Source: Cognatundibacterium curvum (GTDB taxonomy: Bacteria > Pseudomonadota > Gammaproteobacteria > Burkholderiales > Burkholderiaceae_D). From it: a DNA stretch of 64,000 bases. This document shows, piece by piece, positions 27,482 to 37,453 of this stretch. Location: the NCBI RefSeq assembly GCF_014284235.1, contig NZ_JACOGD010000011.1, positions 28,490-92,489 of the forward strand, given 5' to 3'. The notes under the pieces were generated by a model. The model was not told where the DNA came from and ran no database searches. It saw only the letters and a program-made list of their open reading frames with translations. Position 1 is the stretch's first letter. Each line of letters opens with the position of its first letter. The position numbers and the translations under genes were made by a program.

Positions 27482-30261
27482 TCAATATTTCCCTACGTTT
27501 CCGATGGCTGACAATTTTCAGTTGCTTCATTGTGCTGGCGACGCTGACCAGCCCGGTACAGGCGCAGGACAGCCGGCAAGTGAAGGAGCCGGTTAATCCT
27601 CCCGTATGCACGCTGGTGGCTGCAACATTGACGGTACAGCAGATCGAGGCGCAGGACGGAGCAGCACCCGATACCAGGCGCTTGCAGCAAGCGATAGCCG
27701 CATGTCCGGCTGGCAGTGCAGTGCGTCTGGTACGCGCCGGTGAGAACAGCGCATTTCTGTCTGGTGCGCTGAGCATGAAACCGGGTGTGTCGCTGCTGAT
27801 CGACTTTGGTGTCACCCTGTTCGCTTCACGTGATCCGGCTGATTTTGACCGTGGCGCTGCAAGCTGTGGCCAGACAGATGAAAAAGGACGCGGCTGCCGT
27901 CCCTTTATTTTGATGGAAAAATCCAGGATGGCAGGTATTTATGGCGAGGGTGTGATCGATGGTCAGGGGGGCGCCAAAATGCTGGGGCGGTCCGAATCCT
28001 GGTGGGAGCTGGCACGGCGTGCCCAGCGTGAAGATAAGCATCAGAATGTGCCACGCCTGATAGAAATCATCCAATCCGAAGACATCAGCGCGTATCAGAT
28101 CTGGCTTAAAAACGCAGCAAATTTTCATCTGACCCTGAATGCCGTGAATGGCTTTACAGCCTGGGGGGTGCATATCGATACGCCATCCCATGCACGCAAT
28201 ACCGATGGCATCGACCCTGTCTCATCGAAAAATATCACAATCACCAAAAGCTTTATCCGTACCGGTGACGACAATATTGCAATTAAGGCCGGTCAGCAGG
28301 GCGCGACCGAATTTGTGAGTATCATCGACAATCATTTTTACCATGGGCATGGGATGTCGATAGGCAGCGAGACGCATGGCGGTGTGCGTCATGTCTTAGT
28401 CAGTCAGCTGACAATCGATGGTGCGACTTCCGGTCTCAGGATCAAGAGTGATATTTCGCGCGGCGGCTTGGTGCAGGATGTGCACTACCGCCAGGTTTGC
28501 ATACAGAACAGTAAAACGCCGCTGGACTTTGACAGCTTTTATGGCAAACGCGCCCAGGGCGAGCTGATACCGCAGTTTCAGGACATCCAGCTGCAGCAGG
28601 TACAGGTATTGACGCCGGGTAAGCTGGTATTCCGTGGCTATGATGCGGCGCATGTAATGCGCCTGCAGACCAGTGAGCTGCAACTGGCGGCGGGTTCTGT
28701 CGTACAAGCCCAGCATGCACAGTTAAGTGCTGGAGCACGCAGTGATCTGACACCGGACTTTCGTTTGCAACCGGCTGCAGAAAGTGCCGCCACCAACACT
28801 TGCGCCAGCCAGTTTCAGCCTTATCCTGTGTACGGACAGCAGCAACGCCGTCCGCAATTGACTGCGGCTCAGGTCCCGCATTATGCGTATGAACAGGTGC
28901 TGGGTTTTGCCGGATTGCCGGGACAGGAGCGGCCTGATCCATGGGATCCGCTGGCAGCACCTATACCGGCTGCAGGCCAGTTCAGGCCTGATTATGTGGT
29001 GAGTCTGGCCCAGCCCGCCGATGGCAAGACCCGCTTTCACAGTGTGCAGGCAGCCATCAACCGTATGCTGATGGATATGGCGATGCACGCGCAAACGCAG
29101 ACCCAGACGGGCAAACCGGGCAAGGAGCGCATCTATATCCTGCTACAGCCAGGCATCTATGAAGAGCTGGTTTATCTGCCTGCGACACCGGTGCCTGTCA
29201 GCCTGATCGGTAGCGGCAGTGCCGAAACGCGTATCCGTGCGAATCTGGATGCAGCTATTTCCGGGGCGACGTATTTGCAGCGTTTCGGCCAGCAATTTCT
29301 GGATGCACCGCCCGCCGTACGTGAAATGAGCGACAGCATCGCACAAAAGGCGTTGATCGGTACATTTGGTTCGCCAGTGTTGTGGGTGAAAAGCCAGGGT
29401 TTTCAGATGCGCGATATCACACTGGAAAACAGCTATAACAAATCAGGTCAGGCACAGCCTGCTGCGTGCGAGGGCAATGCCTGTGCGGGCGACGGCGTGT
29501 ATGCCAAAATGAATATGGTGCATCACCAGGCGCTGGCACTGATGACGGACGGTGTAGACAAGGCTCAGTTTGACAGCGTGCGTCTGTTGGGTCTGCAGGA
29601 TACGGTGTATCTGCGCAACCAGGCGGATGGACGCACAGCCAGGAATTTTTTCTACCGTTCTTATATCGAGGGTGATGTCGATTTTATTTTTGGTGATGCG
29701 ACAGCTTATTTTCTGCAAACTGAAATCCGCTCGCTGGGACCACGCAGCAGCTCCTATGTAGCAGCACCCAGCACCAATCTGTTTTCACGCTATGGTTTCG
29801 TATTCAATCAATGCCGCTTCACGCATGACGGTTCTGCTTATGCGCTGAGCGGGAAATTTTACCTGGTCAGACAATGGTTTCATAACCAGAAATGCACACC
29901 CTATGCAGAGGTGCCGGTGACCAATTACCAGTGCCAGGCTGGTGACAGCAATCAGTTCACCAGTCCCAGTGGCACCATCACCCGCGCCACCCTGGAAACA
30001 GTGGGTAAGATGATCGTGCTGAATTCCGAAATCGGTACTCATATCCAGGCCAAAAATCCCTGGTCAGACTGGAACCGGCGCGGCACCTTACCGTACCGGC
30101 CAGCCCAGATGGATAGCCAGGATTACTGGCGCAATCTGTTGGCCAGCAAAATCCATCCTTTGCGTGACCTGGGTTACCGTGAGCCGCCTGCAGCCGGTCA
30201 GTTTTTGGGTGAGTGGAATAATCGCCTTGGTATTGACCATGCTTCATCTGCAGCACAATGA
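27478..30261 (+). CDS. Bifunctional GH28 polygalacturonase - CE8 pectin methylesterase
   Basis: A 927-residue secreted protein with a signal peptide (about 1-30, ending VQAQ). Residues ~45-410 are a GH28 domain with NTDGIDPV, TGDDNIAI, GHGMSIGSETHGG and LRIKSD. After a Gln/Ala-rich linker (~410-500), residues ~500-920 form a CE8 pectin methylesterase domain with LQDTVYLR (D708) and GDVDFIFGDA (D735), the two catalytic aspartates of the family. One polypeptide would thus remove methyl esters and cleave the exposed polygalacturonate. The two domains are normally separate enzymes in bacteria. It is translationally coupled to the upstream acetylesterase, giving deacetylation, demethylation and hydrolysis as one expression unit. 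Confidence 0.9.
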   Translation: MINISLRFRWLTIFSCFIVLATLTSPVQAQDSRQVKEPVNPPVCTLVAATLTVQQIEAQDGAAPDTRRLQQAIAACPAGSAVRLVRAGENSAFLSGALSMKPGVSLLIDFGVTLFASRDPADFDRGAASCGQTDEKGRGCRPFILMEKSRMAGIYGEGVIDGQGGAKMLGRSESWWELARRAQREDKHQNVPRLIEIIQSEDISAYQIWLKNAANFHLTLNAVNGFTAWGVHIDTPSHARNTDGIDPVSSKNITITKSFIRTGDDNIAIKAGQQGATEFVSIIDNHFYHGHGMSIGSETHGGVRHVLVSQLTIDGATSGLRIKSDISRGGLVQDVHYRQVCIQNSKTPLDFDSFYGKRAQGELIPQFQDIQLQQVQVLTPGKLVFRGYDAAHVMRLQTSELQLAAGSVVQAQHAQLSAGARSDLTPDFRLQPAAESAATNTCASQFQPYPVYGQQQRRPQLTAAQVPHYAYEQVLGFAGLPGQERPDPWDPLAAPIPAAGQFRPDYVVSLAQPADGKTRFHSVQAAINRMLMDMAMHAQTQTQTGKPGKERIYILLQPGIYEELVYLPATPVPVSLIGSGSAETRIRANLDAAISGATYLQRFGQQFLDAPPAVREMSDSIAQKALIGTFGSPVLWVKSQGFQMRDITLENSYNKSGQAQPAACEGNACAGDGVYAKMNMVHHQALALMTDGVDKAQFDSVRLLGLQDTVYLRNQADGRTARNFFYRSYIEGDVDFIFGDATAYFLQTEIRSLGPRSSSYVAAPSTNLFSRYGFVFNQCRFTHDGSAYALSGKFYLVRQWFHNQKCTPYAEVPVTNYQCQAGDSNQFTSPSGTITRATLETVGKMIVLNSEIGTHIQAKNPWSDWNRRGTLPYRPAQMDSQDYWRNLLASKIHPLRDLGYREPPAAGQFLGEWNNRLGIDHASSAAQ

Positions 30262-30276
30262 AATCAGGAGTAGTTA

Positions 30277-32154
30277 ATGAATCTAACTGAAAAAGACACA
30301 GCATCGTTTTCACCGCAACGGCGTCAGCTGATGCGTCAGCTGGCTGCGCTTGGTATGAGCAGTGGTGTACCGGGACTGGCACTGGCACAGTCAGCGCCAT
30401 TGCAGCAAGACCCCTGGCGTCAGGCTGAACGTATCATTGCTACTTTGAGCCAGTCGCTGCAGTTCAGAGCGGCCGATTATCCCGTGACCCATTATGGCGC
30501 ACTGAGCTGCACAGTCAGGAAAGTCGCAGCCTGGATCTCATTCGAAGAGCAGGGCATGCTCGATACACCCGATGAGCATGCGCCCGATTGCTATCAGGCG
30601 ATCCGGACTGCGATAGAAACCTGTCATCGTGAAGGCGGCGGACGGGTGCTGATCCCGGCTGGCAACTGGTATTGTGCAGGCCCCATCGTGCTGCTGTCGA
30701 ATGTACATCTGCATCTGGAGTCCGGCGCACATCTGTATTTCAGTCACCGTCCGGATGATTATGCGCGCTATGGTGAGGTCGACTGTGGCGAGCAGGGCAG
30801 GCTCACGGTATCGCGCTGGCAGAGTAATGATTGCCTGAATTATTCACCCATGATTTATGCAAATAATCAGGAAAATATCGCATTGACAGGCGCCGACTGG
30901 AGTTCGGTGCTGGATGGCCAGGGTGGAGTGCCATTCAATGACTACGGTGATTGCTGGTGGACCTGGAAAGGTAAGCTGAAGACGATCAATGCCATCGCTC
31001 AGGGTTCGGTACCCAATTACCGCGAAGGCAAACCTTCGGAGAATGCAGTCAATCCGCTGAATGTCGGCAGTCTGCGGCAATTGGTGGTATCGATCAGCCC
31101 GCAACAGCAGGCACTGATACAGGGGGCCGGGGATAAATGGCGCGCCGATGCTAACTATTTGCCGGCTTTATCCGAGGCCGCTGTTCCGCTGGCGCAGCGG
31201 GTATTTGGCAAAGGCCATTATTTGCGGCCACCGATGATACAGCTGATCAGTTGCCGCCGCGTGCTGTTGCAAGGCTATGAAGTCCGTAACACGCCGTTCT
31301 GGCAGCATCATCCTGTCAATTGCCGGCAACTGGTGATACGCGGTGTCCATGCGAAGAGTCATGGCCCCAATAGCGATGGTTTTGATCCTGAAGCCTGTGA
31401 TCATGTACTGGTGGAGAACTGTACCTTCGATTCCGGCGATGACTGTATTGCGATCAAGGCGGGAAAAAATCTCGATACTCAGTTCGGGCCTTCGCAAAAC
31501 ATCGTGATCCAGAACTGTACGATGCAAAGCGGCCATGGCGCAGTCACGCTGGGCAGCGAAATGGCAGGCGGGATACAGCATGTATATGCCCAGAATCTGC
31601 TGTTTGAAAACAGGCATTGGAAAACCAATCCGCTCAATACCGCGATCCGCCTGAAAACCAACCTGAACCGTGGTGGCTACCTGAAGCATTTTTATGTGCG
31701 CAATGTGAGGATACCCAATGGGGTGCAAACCAGTCCTTCGTTCTATAGCTCATTGCCCGGCTCGCCGATACAGTCTAAGACGGTCGCAACTGCGGCTGGT
31801 GCAGTCATTACGTTTGACTGTGACTATACGCCGGTCAGCGATAATGTCCGTATCCGTCCGCCCGTGGTGGAAAACATCGATATTTCTGACATCACGGTGG
31901 GCAATGTACAGACTGCCCGGGGCGAATTTTCCTGCTATCAGGCGATCGTGATCCTGGGGCCGGTTGCGTCCGATTACAACGGCAGCGCACCTGCACCTGT
32001 CATCCATCCGGTGCGCAATGTACGCATTCACAACTGTGATTTCGGTAATCCGGTGGCAGCGGACGCGCCGCTGTATCTGTATAACGTACAGGACTTGCAG
32101 CTATCTGAAGTGAAGATCGCAGGAAAACGCTATCACCAGCGTTATTCTGCATAA
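30277..32154 (+). CDS. GH28 polygalacturonase, Tat-type leader (copy B)
   Basis: A 625-residue GH28 enzyme, a paralogue of the gene at 24720, sharing blocks such as GGGRVLIPAGNWYCAGPIVL, SNVHLHLESGAHLYFS and WQHHPVNC. Catalytic motifs are NSDGFDPEA, SGDDCIAIKAG, SGHGAVTLGSEMAGG and IRLKTN. The N-terminal QRRQLMRQLAALGMSSG looks like a Tat leader ending at ALAQ. AGGAG upstream of the ATG and a 15-base gap to the previous gene place it last in the operon. The two copies are flanked by different genes, so they look like a diverged tandem duplication interrupted by the esterase genes, with possible different chain-length or substitution preference (inference). Confidence 0.9.
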   Translation: MNLTEKDTASFSPQRRQLMRQLAALGMSSGVPGLALAQSAPLQQDPWRQAERIIATLSQSLQFRAADYPVTHYGALSCTVRKVAAWISFEEQGMLDTPDEHAPDCYQAIRTAIETCHREGGGRVLIPAGNWYCAGPIVLLSNVHLHLESGAHLYFSHRPDDYARYGEVDCGEQGRLTVSRWQSNDCLNYSPMIYANNQENIALTGADWSSVLDGQGGVPFNDYGDCWWTWKGKLKTINAIAQGSVPNYREGKPSENAVNPLNVGSLRQLVVSISPQQQALIQGAGDKWRADANYLPALSEAAVPLAQRVFGKGHYLRPPMIQLISCRRVLLQGYEVRNTPFWQHHPVNCRQLVIRGVHAKSHGPNSDGFDPEACDHVLVENCTFDSGDDCIAIKAGKNLDTQFGPSQNIVIQNCTMQSGHGAVTLGSEMAGGIQHVYAQNLLFENRHWKTNPLNTAIRLKTNLNRGGYLKHFYVRNVRIPNGVQTSPSFYSSLPGSPIQSKTVATAAGAVITFDCDYTPVSDNVRIRPPVVENIDISDITVGNVQTARGEFSCYQAIVILGPVASDYNGSAPAPVIHPVRNVRIHNCDFGNPVAADAPLYLYNVQDLQLSEVKIAGKRYHQRYSA

Positions 32155-32158
32155 AAAA

Positions 32159-32189
32159 GCCGGTATCCGGGTGCAGTCCGGATACCGGC
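32159..32189 (-). terminator. Terminator shared by GH28 copy B and the chemoreceptor
   Basis: GCCGGTATCCGG and CCGGATACCGGC with a 7-base loop. On the - strand it is followed by a T-run, so it terminates the chemoreceptor transcript; on the + strand it is a hairpin without U-run right after the last GH28 gene. Confidence 0.85.
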
Positions 32190-32275
32190 GAAATGGCGCT
32201 CCTGGGGGAGTGCTTGATCAGAGTTCAGCGCCTTACTGCTATGACGGCGCTTGTCGTTGGTATGCTTGTGGGTTG

Positions 32276-33886
32276 TCAGCCGCGCAGATAGCTTGTGTGA
32301 TTGCTGCTGTATGTTGAACTAAGGCGGGCAGGGTGGATAGTTTGGATCTGCTCTGTTTTGCCGGGTAAGCGGAATATACCCACCAGTACGGCCAGTTCCT
32401 TTGCCTGCAATTGCATACTGTCGGCTGCTGATGCCGCCTGCTCAACCAGTGCCGCATTTTGTTGGGTGACGCTGTCCATTTGTCGTACGGCTTCGCTGAT
32501 CTGAGCAATGCCGGTATGTTGCTCTTCACTGGCATGGGTGATTTCCTGCATGATGAATGCCACCTTGTGTATGCCATCGACGATTTGCTGCATGGATGTG
32601 CCTGCTGCCTGCGCTAACTGATTCCCGGCATTGACTTGCAACTGGGAGGCATCGATCAGGGTTTTTATTTCCCTGGCAGCAGAGGCACTGCGTTGTGCCA
32701 GATTGCGCACTTCGGCTGCCACCACGGCAAACCCACGTCCCTGTTCGCCAGCACGCGCAGCTTCTACCGCTGCGTTGAGCGCCAGGATATTGGTTTGGAA
32801 AGCGATGCCGTCAATCAGGCTTACGATATTCACTACCGCATTTGAAGAATCGGTAATGGTTTCCATGGTACTCAGCATTTTATTCATCACGCTGCCTCCC
32901 TGGCTTGCCAGGCGGCTCGCTTCAGTAGTCAGATTATTGGCCTGGCGTGCATGATCGGTGTTGCGGCTGACGGTCTGTTCCAGCTCATGCAGTGTGGCCG
33001 AGGTCTGTTCCAGCGCGCTGGCCTGTTCTTCGGTGCGGGAGGATAAATCCAGATTGCCTGCCGCGATTTCAGATGAGGCAGTGGCGATCTGATCCGCGCT
33101 GTTGCGAATCTGGCTGACAGTCTGTGCCAGATGCTGCTGCATCGCCTGCATATCACCGAGCAAACTGTTGGCATACTTGGGCTGTACCTGAATTTCAGCT
33201 GACAAGTCATTTTGCGCAATACATCGGGTCATCTCAGCCGCGTAGGCAGGTTCACCACCCAATGTCGCGAGTATGGAGCGGATAATGCTCCAGCCAGCCA
33301 CGGTCAGCACCGCCAGTGCCACGACAAAAATCAGTGCCAGGATGCCCGCTGATTTCCAATAGGTATCCTGAATATCATCACTGAAAAAGCCGGTACCTAT
33401 CCACCAGTTCCACGGGCTGAATTCGACGATGCCATTCAGTTTGGGGACCAGTGATCCATCCGGACGTTGCGAACGCATATTGACCAGTGCTATATGGGAT
33501 TTCTGCAATGCGGTGCGATAAGCCTGCGCGTCTGGCTGACCATCCATAGTTTGTCCCTGGGCGATGGTGCCAACTTTTTTAGCGTCGGGATGAACCAGGT
33601 TCAGACCATCCGGCAAGCGTACCCAGTAATAGCTGACTCCGTGCTGTAACTGGGTCAGTGCTGCTTTTGCCTGCAGCTGAGCCTGCTCGCGACTGAGCAG
33701 GCCGCGTTGTTCCTGCTGATGGTAATGACTGACCAGATTTTCAGCCATGTACAGCATAGTTTCTATCTGGGCATGCCGGTCGTTCAGCAGTACCGAGTAC
33801 AGGGAGGACAGACTGACTGCCCCGATAGCCGCTATGGCAAGCACGGCAGTACCGACCAGCGTGAGTAATTTTTTTGAGATATTCAT
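32276..33886 (-). CDS. Methyl-accepting chemotaxis protein with sCache sensor
   Basis: A 536-residue transducer. TM1 lies at about residues 8-29, a periplasmic single-Cache domain at ~30-185 (YYWVRLPDGLNLVHPDAKK, WNWWIGTGFFSDDIQ), TM2 at ~190-212, HAMP at ~212-265 and a methyl-accepting signalling domain to the end, with the conserved hairpin tip IDGIAFQTNILALNAAVEAA and EQGRGFAVVAAEVRNLA. sCache domains often bind short organic acids. Lying inside the pectin locus, convergent with the GH28 operon, it may sense galacturonate or another pectin product; the ligand is inference. No C-terminal CheR-docking pentapeptide is evident. No other chemotaxis gene is nearby. Confidence 0.93.
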   Translation of the reverse strand: MNISKKLLTLVGTAVLAIAAIGAVSLSSLYSVLLNDRHAQIETMLYMAENLVSHYHQQEQRGLLSREQAQLQAKAALTQLQHGVSYYWVRLPDGLNLVHPDAKKVGTIAQGQTMDGQPDAQAYRTALQKSHIALVNMRSQRPDGSLVPKLNGIVEFSPWNWWIGTGFFSDDIQDTYWKSAGILALIFVVALAVLTVAGWSIIRSILATLGGEPAYAAEMTRCIAQNDLSAEIQVQPKYANSLLGDMQAMQQHLAQTVSQIRNSADQIATASSEIAAGNLDLSSRTEEQASALEQTSATLHELEQTVSRNTDHARQANNLTTEASRLASQGGSVMNKMLSTMETITDSSNAVVNIVSLIDGIAFQTNILALNAAVEAARAGEQGRGFAVVAAEVRNLAQRSASAAREIKTLIDASQLQVNAGNQLAQAAGTSMQQIVDGIHKVAFIMQEITHASEEQHTGIAQISEAVRQMDSVTQQNAALVEQAASAADSMQLQAKELAVLVGIFRLPGKTEQIQTIHPARLSSTYSSNHTSYLRG

Positions 33887-34045
33887 CGTAACACCTGCAG
33901 ACCGCGATCATAAGTTCAGACCCGCTACCGCACTGTCTGAGTGGAAAAAACCGGATGGCAGTCTGATTGATGCAGACCGCCACCCGGTGCCGGTGCAGCG
34001 CTTCCTTAAGGCCGGAAGTTCGCGCCAGGATTGCGTTGGCGCGCT

Positions 34046-36175
34046 TTATTTATCCCAGCCTGAGCCAAAAATATTTGACTGGCCGATGGCAGGGAAGTCA
34101 ACAAAGGCTTTGCTGCAATCGAGTACCTGATCACCGTCGACTGCCCAGGTCGCCACACCGTTGACAACGATGCGGTTTTCGGCCGATGCGAGGATGGGCA
34201 GGTTCACACCTTTGATGGTGAGCTGGGCATCCGACGAGGTCATACGGATTGCAGCAGGGTTCTCTGCCACCACATTGGTCAGACTCATGATCAGCGGGTA
34301 GGCCGGCAGCGCGAATCCACCGGAATTGGCCTGGAAGCCCTGTAGCTTGACCGCTGTGTCACCAAAGATACGCACGTTTTCCAGACGGATGTCATGGAAG
34401 TTGGGTACCCGTGGGCCAGTCGCCGGTAAAGGGCGGGTGCTGTAGTAAGGCGTGAACAGCAAGGCATTGTCAGCATCACGGATACAGATGTTTTTGTAGT
34501 TGATGTTGCTGACTTCGCCACCACGCGCATAATCAGATTTAATGCGCAGACCTTCTTCGGAGTGCTGGAAGGAATTGTCATAAACTTCGACATTGGTGAT
34601 ACCGGAGTTGGTTTCACTGCCGATAGAAATACCATGGCCCCAGTAAATATGATTATGCGCGATGATCATGCCGTATTTGCGATCACTGCGTACATCCCGG
34701 TTGCCGTCTATCGCCGCCAGATTGCTGTTCGCAGGACTGGGATTATTCGAGCCCTTCAGTGCGATATCATCATCCCCTGTGCTCACGTAGTTATACGCAA
34801 ACACAAAGTTTTTCAGATAGCCATCAAACGCGATTTTGGCATTCGAACTTGTAGTCTTGCCGGTGGTCAGTGCGACTACGGTGGCACTGGTCGCTGCACC
34901 CGGATCAAATGCATCGGTGTTCTTCACATTGTCCTTGGTATAGGTGGCACCGGTATAGAGCGGATTACCATTGCCAGCCGGATTAGCGAAGGCTGCCAGT
35001 GACGGCGTTTGTACTTTCACGCCCCAGATGGTCAGACCATCGACGCCGCTGGGTACCACATGGAAGTTGGCGCTGTTATTCAGCGTCACACGATACAGAG
35101 TCAGATTTTTCGCATAGTTAAACACCATCATGCGGAAGTTAGACTGTGAACCGGAACCGGTTGCACCGTTCTGCACCATATTGCCGAGATAAGCCAGATC
35201 CCACCAGCTCATATTTCTGGCCGTAGTTTTCGAACTCACCACAGTACCGCCATTGTCACATGCGGTACCATCTGCCGCCTGGGTCGCTTTGGCATAGTTG
35301 GCATAGGTATTGGAGCAGGTAAGATCCACTTTCATAATGGGATACAGCTTATCGGTCGTTACGATTTCACCGTAACCACGGCTGTCAATCGCACCATCGC
35401 CGACCACGGCAGAATTGATCAGGTTATTGCCGTTAATCAGAGCCAGGCAGTTGCTGGAGCTGCCGGCTTTGCTGGAGCTGACTGCAGTATTACCGCAATA
35501 CGGGCCAGCCAGATTCGGTGCATAGGCTTTCACGTCGCGGGTGGCGTACACCGTCACACCTTTATCTATCCACAGTGTGACGCCGGATGGCAGTGTTAAA
35601 GGACCGGTAATGAAGCTGTCACCCACGCCCTTACTGTTGACGATCAGACGTACCGCGAATTTACTGGCTTTGTACTGCGGTTTCGCCAGTTCTTCACCGG
35701 ATACGCCGGCAATGTTTTTGTTGGGCACAGCGGCCGCAGTCTGTTGTGCGACCGCTGCTGCATCGGCGGCTGCAATAGCAGGTCCCACCTCTTTATCGAC
35801 CGCTGCTCCGCAGGCATCGAGTGCCGCCTGAATCCGGCTTTGATCCGGATTAACCAGTGCGGCATCGGCTGCCACACCGACGCCGGCTTTGGATGGATCG
35901 GCTTCCGGTGGCAGCGAGCCATCCGGACGGCGTACCAGGTTGCTGCTGGCTTCCAATGTGGCACAAACCTGGCTGGCGTTGGGCAATGTTGGCTCCGCTG
36001 GCAGTGCAGGATCAAAGCTGGTGGTACCAACTTTGTAGACCTCGCCTGGTGTGTAGCTGACCGCGGTGGCATCGCTGCCACCACCGCCGCCACCGCAGGC
36101 GCTGAGTAACAATGCGAGCAGGATGCTGCTCACACCTGCTGTATGGGCTGGTACCGGTTTTTTTGTGTATGTCAT
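34046..36175 (-). CDS. GH28 polygalacturonase lipoprotein
   Basis: A 709-residue protein with a lipoprotein signal (lipobox LLSAC, Cys27) and a Gly-rich tether after the Cys, so likely held at the outer membrane or cell surface. GH28 motifs in the second half are NTDAFDPG, STGDDDIALKGS, WGHGISIGSETNSG and LRIKSD; about 45 residues are inserted between the first two motifs. The N-terminal ~170 residues form an extra Ala/Pro-rich region containing VCATLEASSNLV and an IQAALDACG repeat-like segment. The closest relatives I can place are Burkholderiales polygalacturonases. It follows the porin by 24 bases on the same strand, so hydrolysis and uptake of products are co-expressed. Confidence 0.88.
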   Translation of the reverse strand: MTYTKKPVPAHTAGVSSILLALLLSACGGGGGGSDATAVSYTPGEVYKVGTTSFDPALPAEPTLPNASQVCATLEASSNLVRRPDGSLPPEADPSKAGVGVAADAALVNPDQSRIQAALDACGAAVDKEVGPAIAAADAAAVAQQTAAAVPNKNIAGVSGEELAKPQYKASKFAVRLIVNSKGVGDSFITGPLTLPSGVTLWIDKGVTVYATRDVKAYAPNLAGPYCGNTAVSSSKAGSSSNCLALINGNNLINSAVVGDGAIDSRGYGEIVTTDKLYPIMKVDLTCSNTYANYAKATQAADGTACDNGGTVVSSKTTARNMSWWDLAYLGNMVQNGATGSGSQSNFRMMVFNYAKNLTLYRVTLNNSANFHVVPSGVDGLTIWGVKVQTPSLAAFANPAGNGNPLYTGATYTKDNVKNTDAFDPGAATSATVVALTTGKTTSSNAKIAFDGYLKNFVFAYNYVSTGDDDIALKGSNNPSPANSNLAAIDGNRDVRSDRKYGMIIAHNHIYWGHGISIGSETNSGITNVEVYDNSFQHSEEGLRIKSDYARGGEVSNINYKNICIRDADNALLFTPYYSTRPLPATGPRVPNFHDIRLENVRIFGDTAVKLQGFQANSGGFALPAYPLIMSLTNVVAENPAAIRMTSSDAQLTIKGVNLPILASAENRIVVNGVATWAVDGDQVLDCSKAFVDFPAIGQSNIFGSGWDK

Positions 36176-36199
36176 GGTAAGAGTCTCCGGAAAAAACGG

Positions 36200-37453
36200 T
36201 CAGAAGCGTGCCAGCAAGCCGACACCAATCGCACGTGGGCTGTCGCCGGGTGCCAGGAAGGCGCTGCTGGTGCCGAGGTTATTGCTCTTCAATGGAGACT
36301 GACCCAGGTTGATACTGGCTTGTGGGTTATTGGTGATTTTGCTGAAGTAGATATACGGCGTCAGCATAGGATTGAGCTTGTAGCTCAGGCCCACCGACAC
36401 TTGTTTGGCCTGGAAGTCGTTTTCTGCATAGCCTTTGATGCCTTGCAATCCGCTCAGTTTGCCGTAACCGACCAGGATGGACGCGTTGCCGACATCCTGG
36501 GCCACGGTGAACAGAAGTGCGTTCTGTTTCAGGCTCTTATCCTGAGTGCCAGTGTAAAAGGAGCTGCTGCTGGGATTGCGGAATTCAGACATGCCGAAGC
36601 TGCTTCTTTCGTAACCCAGACCCAAGGTGGTTTTGCCTGGCAGTGCATAGCTGGCCACGATTTTTGTATAGCTGGTTGTTACGCCGTCCTGGGCATTGAC
36701 TACGGCACCATAGCCGCGTTGCAGCAGGATAGGGTCAATGCCAGTATTGTTCTGACGGTCGTAAGCTATGCCGACGCTGAGTGCTTCCCACTGGTATTTG
36801 GCTGCCAGCGAATAGCGACTGCGGTCGCTGCGGCTGGCGCGTGCCTCATCGAAGCCGTAGGAGGCGGCCAGTTGCACGCCATACAGTTCTGGTGACAGAT
36901 AGTGTGCCGAATTTTTCAATCTTGCTTCACCGCGGCTGAACAGACTGTCCTGGTTGCCCGATAACTGCGCAGAAGTATTGTTAAAGAGATCCAGTCCGTG
37001 CACGGTCATGCCTGCATTGCCACCCAGTTTGCTGCCGGAGCCAATCAGGCTGCGGTAAGCTGAATCGCTGTTACCGATGACAAAGCGTCCGAATTGCGCG
37101 CTGCTGAGGCCGACGAAGGTGTTGCGCGATTCCAGAGTGGCCGTCTGGCCATTGTCATTGGTCCCGCCTTGTTCGAAGTTATTCAGACCGCCCTCAATTT
37201 GCCAGACTGCTTTCAGATCTTCGCTGACCTGGATGTTGCCGGTAAAGCCTATGCGTGAATTACCATCGGAAATACGGCCGCGACGTTCGTAAGGCGTGGC
37301 GCCGCCTTTCGCTTCTACCGATTCAATCTGGCCATTGATGAAGCCATAAATATTGACGTACTGGTTGAGTTCGGTGGCAGATGCGGTATGGCTGGCACAA
37401 GCCAGCGCAATCGCGGCGCCGAGTAAAGTCCGGGTAAAACCATTTTTCTGCAT
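36200..37453 (-). CDS. Trimeric Gram-negative porin (Burkholderia type)
   Basis: A 417-residue outer-membrane porin with a signal peptide (about 1-26, ending ASA) and the typical start of the mature chain (VNIYGFINGQIES). SRIGFTGNIQVSEDLKAVWQ and NTFVGLSSAQFGRFVIGN are hallmarks of the porin_4/OmpC-like family. The C-terminus ends in Phe (GVGLLARF), the barrel-assembly signal. It is first in an operon with the GH28 lipoprotein. Two copies of the operator found upstream of kdgD occur 225-370 bases upstream, which supports a role in uptake of uronates or oligouronates, not general permeability. Confidence 0.9.
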   Translation of the reverse strand: MQKNGFTRTLLGAAIALACASHTASATELNQYVNIYGFINGQIESVEAKGGATPYERRGRISDGNSRIGFTGNIQVSEDLKAVWQIEGGLNNFEQGGTNDNGQTATLESRNTFVGLSSAQFGRFVIGNSDSAYRSLIGSGSKLGGNAGMTVHGLDLFNNTSAQLSGNQDSLFSRGEARLKNSAHYLSPELYGVQLAASYGFDEARASRSDRSRYSLAAKYQWEALSVGIAYDRQNNTGIDPILLQRGYGAVVNAQDGVTTSYTKIVASYALPGKTTLGLGYERSSFGMSEFRNPSSSSFYTGTQDKSLKQNALLFTVAQDVGNASILVGYGKLSGLQGIKGYAENDFQAKQVSVGLSYKLNPMLTPYIYFSKITNNPQASINLGQSPLKSNNLGTSSAFLAPGDSPRAIGVGLLARF

